Source: Heterobasidion occidentale (lineage: Eukaryota; Basidiomycota; Agaricomycetes; Russulales; Bondarzewiaceae). Taken from it: a DNA stretch of 64,000 bases. The notes beneath the pieces were generated by a model, which made no database searches, had not been told where the DNA came from, and saw only the letters and a list, made by a program, of their open reading frames with translations. Position 1 is the stretch's first letter, and each line of letters starts with the position of its first letter. The DNA is taken from the NCBI GenBank assembly GCA_039111635.1, contig JBCAQO010000003.1, positions 2,542,001 through 2,606,000 of the forward strand, in the 5' to 3' direction. Shown one piece after another: positions 27,947 through 39,534 of this stretch. The position numbers and the translations under genes are program-made.

Positions 27947-30197
27947 ATGCATTACACCGGCTTGACCTTGGGCTTCCTCCTCCCCTCTTATGCCCTTTAC
28001 GCTGCCGGTCCTGTCGCTGGTGCACCTTCAGTCGCCGTAGTCCAGGAGGATCTTTATCCCCGCGATCCCTCTTCTTCCTCTCGTGTTCTTAACCGAACGC
28101 CCCTATCTCGACCGCGTAGTGGTTACACGGATTTCGTGAACTTCTTCGACCGACGCGATGGTGATCATGCCCACGGAAATCATCATGCTGGACCCATTGT
28201 TGAGCTGAACGAGACTGAACTTACTATGTACCATGCACCTACGCCTCCCTCATACTGGTCTATCGATGTGGAGGAGCGGGATCCTGAAGAGAACAGGTAC
28301 CCTGGACTCATGGTTCTGCACGCGCTATCCATGTGTGCTGCGTTCTTCGGCGCGCTTCCAGCGGGTGAGTGGGCTTTGCTTTGCTTGTATCTTGAATGAA
28401 AATCCGTTAGCTCATATACACCGACAGGTATCGCTCTACGGTCTGTAAATCACGCATGGCATGGTTTCTCCATGATCCTTTTTTGGGTGTTCATCGTCCT
28501 CGGTTGTTCTGCGAGCGGTCTGTACAAAAAGCTGACTCCTAACATGTGAGACCCCCTTTTTTCTTCAAATTTCCTAGGTATAGACCCTCCTACAGGTATG
28601 AGGGTCAGCAACACTCCTCGCAGAGCTACGTGGTCATATTCCTGGCACTGATCGTTTCCGCTATCGACTTGATCTCGGGTATGTCCCGGTTGATCAACTA
28701 CGTGAAGGGTGTCCGTAGTGGAGACAAATTCTCGGTCTTGTCGTTCTGGAGGACTGTCATCCTTGGCCAGGACGAAACCCGAGTGGGGCTAGGTGCTGAG
28801 TACACGAACCTAGTTGTGGACGAGCCTGAGGACATGGAGGATCTCAAGCTGCGTGTGGACGAAGGCGCCGACCCACATCACGTTACCCACGACCTTGAAG
28901 ACCACAGCGAGACGGCACAATGGGCAAATGACGTGCACCGCCACCGCGACTTTCCAGAGACGCCTGTGTCTGAGCGCACTCTGTTTGGGCCCCGATCTCA
29001 TCGCGGCTCGCAACATTCCGACGATAATTTCCAGGAATATGCCTTGAATGCTGTCAAGGTCCCATTGGTCCGTAGGGTCGGTAGTATCGCATTCGCTACC
29101 TTGGAGCGTTCTCTCGTCTTCGCCGGATTTGGTCAACTCTTGTTTGGTATCGTGGTCTACACGGGTGGATGTCGCGAGAATTACATCAACGGGTGCCTCG
29201 CGCACTTGATTAGTGAGTGAATGATCGTGATGCTTTTTATGTCCCGGTACTGATCCTATCATTGCTTTGACAGAGGGTGGCATTTTCTGGTGCTATGGGC
29301 TTGTTACTTTCGCACGCTTCCTCGGATCTTTCTCTGAGCTGGGATGGGCGTGGAACCGGGCGCCTGTGGGCGAGCATACCTCCGCCGAGTTTGTCGAGTC
29401 TTTCGTGGTCTTCCTTTATGGAATCACCAACACCTGGATGGAGCGTTTCGGTGCCAACCGTGGCGATCCGTTCACCACAAAGCAGGTCCAGCACATCAGC
29501 ATTGCCGTGATGTTCTGGTTTGCTGGGCTCGTTGGTATGGGCCTGGAGTCTCGCCGTCTCCGCCGCTGGCTCGCCTCCATTTCCACTGCCGCTGTGAAGA
29601 CCGCACACAAGACTCGCGAAGCTGTGGCCGAGCCTGCTAGCTACACTGGCAGTTTTAATCCGTTCCCTGCGCTCGTCATCGGCGTGACCGGAGCAGCCAT
29701 GAGCGCCCATTTTCAGACGTACTTGTTCCAGGTACGCATTTACAGATTGACTCAGATCCTTTGTTTTCAGAAGCTGACTGTTTTCCGTAGGTGCAAATTC
29801 ACGCGCTTTGGGGATACCTTCTGAGCGCCTTCGCGGTTCTGCGGTGCTTGACGTACTTCTTCCTTTGGCTTGGCCCGCCGCGGTCCATTTTGCCTTCCCG
29901 CCCGCCCACCGAGGCCTTGGCCAGCTTCTTCATTACCTGCGGAGGCCTCGTTTTCATGTTCAGCGACGAGGAAGTTACCATTGCTGCCATGCGTAAGGGT
30001 CAAGACGGTAAGTGCAGCTCGCATATTCTCATGCTCAGATATATGATCTCCTTCTGCTTCTAGATGTGATGATGTTCCTCAACCTGTCGGTGGCCCTCAC
30101 TTGCCTTGCGTTCTGCTGGGCCCTCTTGGTGGTCGCGTTCAAAGGCTGGCTCAAGTCTCGCACCCACTCTGGCGTCGCGTTCCATCCTTCGCACTAG
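27947..30197 (+). CDS. YTP1-like multi-pass membrane protein
   Basis: Polytopic membrane protein of the fungal Ytp1 family (DUF2427 N-terminal part and Ytp1 C-terminal part). Its biochemical role is unknown. The N-terminus is a signal/anchor sequence (YTGLTLGFLLPSYALYAAGP), then a His-rich stretch (DGDHAHGNHHAG). The first helices are GLMVLHALSMCAAFFGALPA and MILFWVFIVLGCSASG. A long loop ends at LERSLVFAGFGQLLFGIVVY. Later come GGIFWCYGLVTFARFLG, HISIAVMFWFAGLVGMGLES, ALWGYLLSAFAVLRCLTYFF, CGGLVFMFSDEEVTIAAMRK and the last helix NLSVALTCLAFCWALLVVAF. Five or so introns. The FSDEEV segment and spacing are characteristic. Related proteins are often linked to mitochondria or vacuole in annotation, without firm evidence. 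Confidence 0.85.
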
Positions 30198-30641
30198 GCC
30201 ATGGTCAAAAACATAATGATATTATCTCAGCAACGTCTTTCCGCTTTCCACGTCGACCCTAATGAAATTGTCCTTTCCAACTCCTTGTTGTCGTTTTACA
30301 GTGTTTCACTTCGCATTGGCTCATGTATAGCATTCTACATGCTTGTCTCATCACCGGGTCTTTTCTATATTCTCTCTCTGTATTTACTCTCTCGCGTTCA
30401 CTTGCCCCCATTCCCGCACCTTTCCATTTCTATGGGCTTAGTGTAGATCCAGCATTCAACGTTGCTTGCTTGCCTTCTATTTTGATGACCTCTTCTGCAC
30501 AACTTCCTGCCGATGTGCTTACGACTACGCCGACGGTTGCATTACTTAGTTGAATGATCATTACTTTCACGTTCTTACTTCAGTGTGACGACAAAGCTCA
30601 TTGCAATCTCAAGAGCGCAGACCACGACCAGGTATCTTTTA
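30198..30641. other. Convergent 3' spacer
   Basis: About 440 bp between the ends of the YTP1-like gene and COQ2. AT-rich, no coding signal. Confidence 0.4.
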
Positions 30642-31915
30642 TTAAAAGACACTGACTCCGAATTGCAGTAGGGCATAATCTCCCAATGCACCCATCCAAA
30701 TCCAAAAACCAGACCACCCGCAACCCACGAATCCCTTCCAGCAGCTCGCGCGATCGTCAAATCGTGTCCTTTTTAATACGGACGAGCTGCGCGGCCGCAA
30801 ACCCCGTACCGATGTAGAATGGTGCGCCGTGGCCAGCGAGATACCCAGCATACGTGATGAGGGACATCGAGGACGCGGAAAAGGCGGTGAGGATGGGGCG
30901 TGTGCGATCGCCGAACAAGAGCGCGGTGGAACGGATCCCGGCGTGGACGTCGTCGGCCTTGTCTTGATGCGCGTAGATGCTGTCATACACGAGCGTCCAG
31001 AGCACCCCGCCGGCATAGAGCGGAAGTGCGACGGGCCAGTTCACGGTGCCCGCCACGGCGGACCAGCCGAGAAGCGCGCCCCAGTTGAAGGCGAGGCCGA
31101 GGACGGCCTGGGGCCAGTGTGTGATGCGCTTCATGAATGGGTATAGCGTTACTACGGAGAGCGAGCATGCGCCCAAGACAATGCTTCGACGGGTGTATTG
31201 GTGGATAGGTTGGCAGAGGGCATGGTTGACGGGGAGCGCTTACCTGTACAGGTTGAGCTGTGTCAGGACCCCTAGGCCCGCGGTGAGCTGCAAGCCCAGA
31301 AACACAAACGCTTGTTGAGGCGTGATATCACCGCGAGCGAGTGGTCGCGTCTTGGTACGCTCTGCGCGTTTTTTGGGATCGGCAACCCATGAGTCGACGC
31401 CTAGGAGTACACGAGCGAATTTTCGCTCACCGACAGCCTTGTCGAGTTTTCGATCCCACATGTCGTTGATCGTGCATCCTGCACCGCGCATGACGAGGGC
31501 ACCGAGTCCGAATAGACCAAGGTACGTGAGTGGGACAGTCGGCGGCGCATCCAGCGCATATGAGGCCATTGTAATTGACCAGGCTAAGCATACCAATTGA
31601 AAGGTGTAAATTTGAGGGCACGGCGGTAGTGAGAACAATATACCACAGACCACAAGGATAGAAGAGAAGTAAAGTCCCGATAGGCTTGTCTATACGCGTG
31701 AGATACAGGTATGGTTGAATTTTCGGCGGTAGGCGATCAACCCATGTTTTTGTTGAAGGCGTTTGAACCAGAAGCTGTGTTCTCGAATGCGCAAATCGCG
31801 ACAGGCAAAAGCGTTGATTGTGCGAGCAATGCCATGTCTGTTGTATCGATGGACTGTGTCTTGGAAGGCGGCTACGAGTGACAGCAGTACATCGGAGGCC
31901 AGGAGCAAGCGCCAT
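30642..31915 (-). CDS. COQ2: 4-hydroxybenzoate polyprenyltransferase (ubiquinone synthesis), apparent frameshift
   Basis: Mitochondrial inner-membrane enzyme that joins the polyprenyl chain to 4-hydroxybenzoate in coenzyme Q synthesis. The N-terminus (31915) is basic and Ser/Arg-rich, a likely targeting peptide. [20 protein letters not shown] joins across an intron to [20 protein letters not shown]. Both Asp-rich sites are present: [18 protein letters not shown] and [14 protein letters not shown]. Many membrane helices follow. After AAQLVRI the frame meets a stop (30757) in the middle of a conserved block; one base fewer in the A5 run (T5 at 30770-30774 on the plus strand) gives LKRT-like [20 protein letters not shown], the normal C-terminus. 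Without the shift the last helix is lost. Sequence error is more likely than gene loss. Confidence 0.88.
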
Positions 31916-32117
31916 GGAGGTTTGTCAAGGCGCGGCCCGAGGCTTGCCGCCTGCGGTAACGACGTCACTCACACCATGATCAGCAAAACGTTGTTGTATA
32001 AATTTCGGTCAAAAGCAGTACATTGGCGTTCGAGCTCGTAGGTGAGATAGAGGAGGAGTAGGTATATATGCGAGAGACCAGCGTGTCAAAAAATACATTC
32101 ATCCAAGATACCTTTCT

Positions 32118-33093
32118 TCACCACTCCTTTCCGATCTTGAACAGCCAGTCCCACTCTGACATGCAGTGCATGAGATTGAGCACACGATCCAATGATCAAA
32201 ACACGCACCAGCATACACCTCTCCATCGATATCCGTGACACGGCTCCTCACATTGTACACACCACGGGCAAGCATTCCCGATGGGAACTCGTCCTGGACG
32301 ACCGAGACGCGGCGCGGATCTGGTTGGGCACCGTATGAACCAAGCATGGCATCCACTTTCTCGACTGAGAGAGATTCTTGAGTCAACCGCTAGATAGTGA
32401 AAGATAACAAACGCAACGAACCCTTGATCCCCGCACGCTTCACAACTTGGATGTACCGACAGCCCTAGCAGTTGAGATCAGATGCTGATGATCGCTAATC
32501 AATATGGATGGCTCACAGTAACAAGAGAGTGGTTAACCTGAAGGCTGATGTATACGCTGTAAAAAAGTGTATGTGAACGCCAAGGTCACTTACAAAGATA
32601 CTGACTGCTCACTTGTACTCTGCGCCCTCCTTGACTTGAAGCGGTGCCGCTTTCAGCTGAGCAAGCTGAGCAGCGTTCTTCAGGTCGACCGTAATCGTTT
32701 TCCCTTCAGGCAAGGAAGGAGAAGTGAGTTCTAAGGTCAACACTTCAACCTGTTCATTGCGATATCATTCAAGGAGTTGCCTTGCTGAGGCAGGGCATAG
32801 GGCATACCTTGGGTTTGCTCGTGTCGCCAACGGCTCCTGTACCAAGACCCAAACTAGCTTTCCAACGCGCCAGACTCTCATCCTCTGCATCAAGCTTGGC
32901 ATACTCGTCGATAGTCTTCGCAGCACTTGGCTTGTAGCCTAGGTTCGACCATGTTATCCTATTGCACGATGTCATCCACAGCCGTTACATGAACGCACCA
33001 GGAGTAGTGTTGGGCGCGAAATCGTCCTCTTCCTGATGAAAAGGTCAGCAACACGACTGTTTGGGCGAGATGACTCTGACAAACAGTAGACAT
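32118..33093 (-). CDS. RDI1: Rho GDP-dissociation inhibitor
   Basis: Cytosolic chaperone that extracts prenylated Rho/Cdc42 GTPases from membranes and holds them in the GDP form. The start (33093) gives MST, joined by an intron to EEDDFAPNTTPGYKPSAAKT and IDEYAKLDAEDESLARWKAS, the Rho-binding N-terminal arm. The immunoglobulin-like domain follows: EVLTLELTSPSLPEGKTITV, LKEGAEYKVSI-like sequence read across an intron, VNHSLVTGCRYIQVVKRAG, ESLSVEKVDAMLGSYGAQP, FPSGMLARGVYNVRSRVTD and IDGEVYA. The last exon gives EWDWLFKIGKEW then stop. At least six introns. The EW-W-FKI C-terminus is diagnostic of the family. Confidence 0.93.
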
Positions 33094-33315
33094 GGTAGTT
33101 ATGAGCTTCTAGAGTGTGTCAGAGAGTTGATAGTTGAAAAGCAAGGATTGCCGCTCAATTCTACAATCCTAAAGCAATCGCGATCGATATTCCCACGCCT
33201 GCTAACCATAACAGAACCTGCACATGCTGGTACTACTAGTACCAGTAACTACTCAAGATCGTATCAACAAAATATACAAGTTATGTGGTCATAAATCTTC
33301 AAACCATTCAAGATA

Positions 33316-35157
33316 TCACATCCATCCTGTTGGAGATAAGAACGCCGACTCAGATGGCGTACCATCCCCCTTTGGACGGTGCATTCCAGCTAGTCATTGT
33401 CAATCTAGGTCTGTGCCTTCGAGGGACAATATCAAAAATACTCACCTCCCTTGAAACGGCATTTATCCCTGCTACTGAAGTGACATTTGATGCCAAACGG
33501 GCATGTATGGCCCCAGCAACAATGTGGGCCGTACGGACACTCTTTGTCTATAGCAAAGATGTAATGTCGTTTGTTTATTTGTACAAACCAAATTATAACT
33601 AACCGTTATTGAGGAACCAACACGGCGACTGTTTGGCGTTTTTCGCCAATGTAGTGAGCTGTTCTGCCGTCAACGAATAGTCATGCGAGTATTTGCATCG
33701 ATCCTATAGGCAACTCGTCAATGATCGACGGATCTGTCGTCTCCTACTATGTGGCATCATACCGCCTTCGAGCACTGTTCTAGCAAGTAATGCTCATTGC
33801 AAGGCGGAGGGTTCTCTAGATGTCGGGTTGAGATTCACCATCACTGTTGTATGGATGCTCATCATGAAACTCACGTTTGTATAGCGGCTACATATAGACC
33901 CCGTTGGTCAGCCATAGGATCGAGGAGGTCGCGCAGGACACTCACCAAATTCGGATCTATCACAGGAACATTGCGAGTCGCATTATCCGATCTAACTGGC
34001 CAATTAGACTCATCAGCTGCGGATGTAGAGTCTCTCGATCGAATCTGCAAGTTTCTCATAAAAAGTCCTTTGAGAATGATAGTTGGTATGGTCGGTGATA
34101 GCGCTCCCATGGAGAACATTCCGCCGTGACCCTGTATTGAGATGAGCTTGGAAGAAGCGAAAACAGCCTCTAGCGAGTCTACGACACAAGCCAAATCGAC
34201 ACTGGAGCCTCCTAAACTCAACCGTTGTTGAGCGTGATTATACCAGGTAGCCACAGAGAATGAGCCTTACCACAGTAAATGACTCGAAGCGTTTGTGGAA
34301 GACCCGCGAAAGTCTTGATGTATTCTGATAAAGGCTGTTGAATAGCGCCTTGTGATCTGATGGAAATATATATATACCTTTGATCTTAACATCGACCCCC
34401 TTCTTGTTCGCGACGTCGACGATCGTGAAAGAAGAAGTCTGGCTCAGACCCTCACAGAATCGCTCGAACTGGGCGGCAGTACACTGTGCATTGGAGACCA
34501 TATCATCTGCGAGCTCCCGCTTATTGATGTATAGGGAAGTCCACAGGGAGAAACCCTGCTGCTCAATATCCTTATCGTCCGCAAGATGCTGATGGATGCC
34601 CCGAGTGAGTTCCTCTGCAGCCTGTTGTCCGCCTTCCTCGCCTTGCCTGAAATATGCGGGAGAGAATATGGTCTTGGTGCCATCGATGATACAAAGTATC
34701 AAAGATTTCTAGAAAGAAAGTAGATATCATTTGGGCCTTAAATCTAGTCGTCTACAACCAACGATGAAAACGCACTTCGTAAGTGACGCTTGGGCCACCA
34801 TTGGGTTGCTTCAGAGCGTGCAGTTGCTCATCGCGAGCCTTGATTTCACGCTCAGCGGCATCTCGTGATGTAGCGTGGGCTTGCTTCCAGACGGACAACT
34901 CGACCTCCAGCTCCTTCACTCTGGATGCGAGACTAGCATGTTCCGCCTCACCAGCTTGCGCGATTTCTGCAGTGAGAAGTGATTCGTTTACTCAGCATGT
35001 CGTTAATCGATTCGAGAATACACCGTGCCCACCTTGTATCTTAACGATAACGTCGTTCCTGCTCACCAGGGGTGCGTATGAGTGTTCGAAGGGGAGCGAT
35101 ACGTGAAAAGACTGACCAGAGATGGTGACCGGTCGAAACCGCGACTGATATATCCAT
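33316..35157 (-). CDS. DUF7923-type protein with C-terminal CCCH zinc finger
   Basis: Basidiomycete-type protein of unknown role, probably RNA-associated. The likely start (35157) reads MDISVAVSTGHHL, joined to NDVIVKIQ. A coiled coil follows (EAEHASLASRVKELEVELSV and on), then the DUF7923-like domain beginning LILCIIDGTKTIFSPAYFRQ with GGQQAAEELTRGIHQHLADD, SLYINKRELADDMV and SSFTIVDVANKKGVDVKIK. Near the C-terminus, splicing gives CWFLNNDKECPYGPHCCWGH, a perfect C-x8-C-x5-C-x3-H zinc finger, then CPFGIKCHF and CRFKGAGMHRPKG. About eight introns. The first exon is uncertain. A decayed paralogue lies just upstream. The domain name is from memory; the motif set is clear. Confidence 0.75.
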
Positions 35158-35199
35158 CTGGATAGATTACTTCAAGAAACGATGACCCACACTGATGAA

Positions 35200-36200
35200 A
35201 GTAGAGCTTTAAGAGACCCTCAAACCCAGGGGCAGGGGAAGTCACAATCCCACCTATCCTGCGCGGGGCTAGAGCGTCACGGCTTATGTGAAGTTGCATC
35301 GCACGGCCAACCTACGCAGGATGATGAGTGCCAAATAAGGACCCATATAAGGGCACATGTTCTGTTAAGAAACTCGAACAAGCGCCGTGCCAATATCACC
35401 AATGGCAAGCACCGTACACGAGGGCATGCGTGGAACATTTCTAACAGAAGCCGGATCAAATCACTTCACTTCAACGGGGAACTCAAAAGATACATTGACT
35501 TATACTTAACGCGAAGGTCTACTCCGAATAGCTTCCAGGCTGCGGAATCCCCGTATCGACAATTAAGAAGATAGCATCGGACAGCCTCAGTCAGGAGTCA
35601 AGCAGCCTCACGTCCGCCGTCCTGGAGCGTCAAGAGAAAATAGCATTCTCCATTGCTGACCTCGCTTAGAAGATGGTCGCCTCCATCGATGAGACAAGCC
35701 ACACGATTGTCAGATCCTCTACGGAATTGCTAGGATGCCGGCAGTCAAAAGCTCTGAACCGTCTTGTGGAGACTGCTGTGCACCTGCAATGGTTGAGTTT
35801 TAACATGCGACCTCTTCATTTCCGTTTCAACGCCAAGTTGGTAACTTTTCGCACCAGCATCACCGAATCTCGGTCTGCAACAGCTGCAACTGTAGTAGAA
35901 CTTGAGAAGGACTTGATCCCTATCACATATATCAAGTTCCCTAGCATGGTCAGAGGCGTCTTGAGAGGCTCCCCAAGTCCTCGATCTCACAAAGCTGGCC
36001 TCGCTCGCGGTCTCTGTCAGCTATGAGTGAGTCGAGTCCATCTATGAGAAGTATGAGAATTTGCGGTGCCTTCGACAAGATACAGAAAATGGAACACACT
36101 GCGCAATTTATTGATATGCTATTTTGTGACGCCCTATCAGCAGTGAACGCAATGAGTTGAGCCGCTGAAGGAAACATGGGTATCCATGAATATATTGAGA
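35200..36200 (-). pseudogene. Decayed DUF7923-family copy
   Basis: On the minus strand near 35705-35560 one frame reads RVACLIDGGDHLLSEV, then GGREAA, a TGA stop, and LLTEAVRCYLL. This matches the opening block of the DUF7923 domain in the intact neighbour (LCIIDGTKTIFS with GGQQAAEELTRGI). The stop falls where a conserved Arg codon would be (CGA to TGA). Flanking frames are broken by several stops and shifts, and neither the rest of the domain nor a zinc finger can be followed. Boundaries are rough. The simplest reading is a tandem duplicate that has lost function. Confidence 0.5.
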
Positions 36201-36437
36201 AGACATGAGACTGTTACCGTATAGATATTAGACAGCAACACTGTAACAGTGTAAGGAGAAGATTCCCTGCAATCTATTGAAAATAAGATTTACCTAAGTA
36301 CTTAAGCAATTTTGAGCTGAGGACTTATTATACTAAAGTGGCACGTGAACGCGTAGATTGCGACGCGTCGCGGTCGGTTGGAGTCCCCAACTTCCTCCCT
36401 CACAAGTCATCTTTCACCAGACGCGTTTTTCTGATCT

Positions 36438-38310
36438 ATGTCAGATCTGTACACCTCTCTAGGCATATCACCAAGAAAGAAGCGACGTTTGGTGGATGAC
36501 GAGGATGACAAGACTTTACCGCCTAAGAAATTCCGAACTGCGTGAGTTATCCAACGTCTTCACTTTAATTCCGTCTATTGAAATATTTCGAAGGCCACCT
36601 TCTCCGCCAAAAACCGTCATAAGGAAGCGGGCGGAATCCAGCCCTAGCTATCTTCCGCCACATCTGAACCGCTTGTACGCGGTTCAAACAGCCTTACAGC
36701 ACGCACTTTCACATGCTCTGGTCACTTGTGCTGTGTCGCCTTCCTCAGATACTGGAATCGTGCGCAACGTGCTTAATCACCAATCTCTACATTCTTACAC
36801 CGGCCTTACGACTGCTTTCGATGTGAGCGACCTGAAACGGCTTTGTTGGCTATGGGAATGGGACGCCAAAGATATCGCACCCCCGAACACGACTCGCAAG
36901 AGGGACGGCGACGACAATCCGTTTCTCGAAGAAGAAGCCCCCTCCTCTCAACCTAAGGACTGGACCCGTGGCGCTATGGGCTTCGTCATCAGTCCTTCCA
37001 CTCATTTCTCGAAAATAGCCAAGTCTCGCCTACCTGCCTACGGGATCGGTATCGAAGTCGAAGTCGATATCGATAAAGACATGGGAAGTGGTATGGCCTC
37101 TGTCGCTCGCTGGACCGCTGCAAGCGAGTCAAGGCGGAAAGAAGTGCTATCTAAACTTCAGCGATGGGCTAAGGTACTGAATTTTCTATATCCTGTACGG
37201 CGCTTTTTCTCATGTTTTTCATAGCTTCATTCAGGGACAGACCCTATCCCAACTATACACATGGCAGATCTACCACAGCTGAACATTCCACCAAAGCCGT
37301 CCACTTTGACACGACTCCTTGCTTCATCCTCACCTAAGGCAACCTCCTCGATCTCGATATTAGCGACTCCTTCGTCTCCTACATCTCCATCAAAGAAGCC
37401 TGCGAAATCTCCTGTCAAGAAACCTCTCAAAGGGTTTGAAGGATCTACGATTCCCTTTCCCATGCTACCAGCGCCCAAATTCACTTCAGACTCCAAGAAC
37501 TCGGTACCATTCCCAAAGACTCCCTCACGGCATCCTCGTGGTGATTCATTGATTGGCCTTCTGACTCCGCATACACCTTCCACAAGCCCATCTCGAACAC
37601 GCTCGGGAGATTCGCTGCCTTCAACACCGGTTCACCAGCGCGGGCCTCATGCTGTCACATTGCCTCAGACTCCCACAAGTTCTCGCCGAGCAGCACTCTA
37701 CGATCGAATCCGACAGAAGTCCATCACGTCGACACCGTCTAAATCCGTCAGCAGTGACATTCCTCAAGGAAAGCTCACTAGAGACCAGTTGCTAAAAATG
37801 AGCCAGGATGAAATGAGACGTCGTGTGTTGCTGGGACGGCTCGGCGGAGTAGCCGAGAGCGTGTGGATGTATGTGCTTTATTCTTCAATTATCACTCATC
37901 AATCGCTCATGATTTTTTGCAGGTTTTTCTCTGCTCCTACAGGCATTACTGCCGCGCCCACTCGAAAGCGCCGAGCGCTTCCCGTTTCAGAGGTGATCGC
38001 TGCTATCTTGAAGTCCTCGCCCGTACCCGTCTCTGCCGCTGAGGCGCAGGAATCCCTCAATCTGCTCACTTCTATATGTCCCTCCTTCGTTAAGCCATTG
38101 GACATTAGTGGTGAAGAATGGTTAGAGATGCCTGTTCAGAATCAGACCGAGAGTGGACCCAAGCCTCCACCGAGTCCCGGCAGCAGTCGGAACAAAGACG
38201 ACAGTGCTGCGGAAGTATTGACTCGTAGCCCTAGAAGGGTCAAACGAGAAGGCGGTGTCCTCAGGGAGGTGCGAGAGCGGATTCGACGAGAGCTGGAGCT
38301 CGCTGATTGA
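36438..38310 (+). CDS. CDT1: DNA replication licensing factor CDT1
   Basis: Nuclear factor that loads the MCM2-7 helicase at origins with ORC and CDC6. Exons 36438-36541, 36594-37173, 37225-37868 and 37923-38310 give 571 residues. The N-terminus is short and basic ([14 protein letters not shown]). The middle domain includes [20 protein letters not shown] and the CDT1-type segment [17 protein letters not shown] Pro/Ser/Thr-rich linker is full of TP/SP sites, fitting CDK control. The C-terminal MCM-binding winged helix has [10 protein letters not shown], then [38 protein letters not shown] and [20 protein letters not shown]. All joins keep frame. A PIP-degron was not seen at the N-terminus. Confidence 0.88.
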
Positions 38311-38399
38311 TCGATTGATCTGTGCTTCATATCATTGCTGCTCTTCATTTCACCCACCTTACACATATTGTAGCTTTGCGATACCTTTTTGCTACTTGC

Positions 38400-38540
38400 C
38401 CCTATCTTGTTTTGTGACACCTCTTTCCGACACCTCTTTCCACTATCACCCCCTCGTTTTGCGATACCGTATCGTGTTGTATTCCTCGCCCACACCTCGT
38501 TTTGCGACACCTCGCTTTGCGACACCTCGTTTTGTCACCG
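38400..38540 (+). repeat. Short degenerate 15-bp minisatellite
   Basis: Downstream of CDT1 a unit close to CACCTCGTTTTGCGA recurs two to three times in clean tandem at about 38493-38536. More degenerate relatives (CACCTCTTTCCGA and similar) lie between 38418 and 38470. Probably within the CDT1 3' UTR or spacer. No coding role is evident. Confidence 0.6.
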
Positions 38541-39534
38541 TTTCATTTGTTATCCTCACGCATTTGCACAATATACTCTTGCTTTTCCTGAGAGTTCGAA
38601 GGGCGAAATACCATGTCTTCTAGTTACAAGGCAGCCACACCACACGACCTTCCACTTGAGTCTTGGCCATACAGTCCCCTGATAGATGGTTTTGAACAGA
38701 CGAGATTATAGAAATGGTGAGGACGTTCCAGGCTGAGAAGCCTACGATGAGTCGACCGATATGAATCACAGTAGATCGTAAATGATCTGTGCCGAAGCGG
38801 TTGTATAGAACCCTCCCGGAGTTCCTCAAAAGTTCGGCAGTAGGATGAAGATGCTCCATAAGTGCTGTTATACCACCCTAAACATGCGGCAAAGTCGTGG
38901 AGGGTGAACCGGTGAAGGGGGGTGAAATGTTACACAAACCCAGAGGGGACACGATGAATGTGTGCAGAAGCGTGCGAGAAGACCTGGCAACATTTCCGAC
39001 GCCAAATACACCGTGAAAGAAGAGGATCCTGAAAGAGCTAGTGCAATCGCCGTGGTCTTCGTAGGCAAGGCTGCTGCCTGCGGTCAAGACAAGCCCCAGG
39101 GTTCGCCTCTGCGGCAAGAGACACATCGAGACCCGGAACTGTGCTGGTTTCAGATACAACTAGATGCTAGGATGAGCATGTTACTGTGCATCATTTGGAT
39201 GGTTGGAAGGGTTTTGACTGACGTTTAAATGAGGGGGTGGCGGGGTCGGGATCTGAGACACGGGAGGAGAGCATCGTACAGCTGACAGCGGGGTCCGCCG
39301 CGGGCAAGTGACCCAAACCAGAGCCATTCATAGATGATCTTAAAATGGAATTGATCTCAAAAACGGTCCTTTATACCCAAGAGGATGGTACGATCATGAG
39401 GGCGTTGGCGGCGGTTCGTGAAAGTTAAGCAATTACCGGGGAATGAGTGGGACATTTAGAGGTTTGGCAATATCAGGTTTGAAGACTTGAGTTTTTCAAG
39501 TGAGGATCAAGAAAATTCGTAACAACCTATAACA
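38541..39534. other. Intergenic region, no supportable gene
   Basis: About 1 kb between convergent CDT1 and the second Gfo/Idh/MocA gene. Open frames are short and without recognisable domains. Nothing else was seen. Confidence 0.4.
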
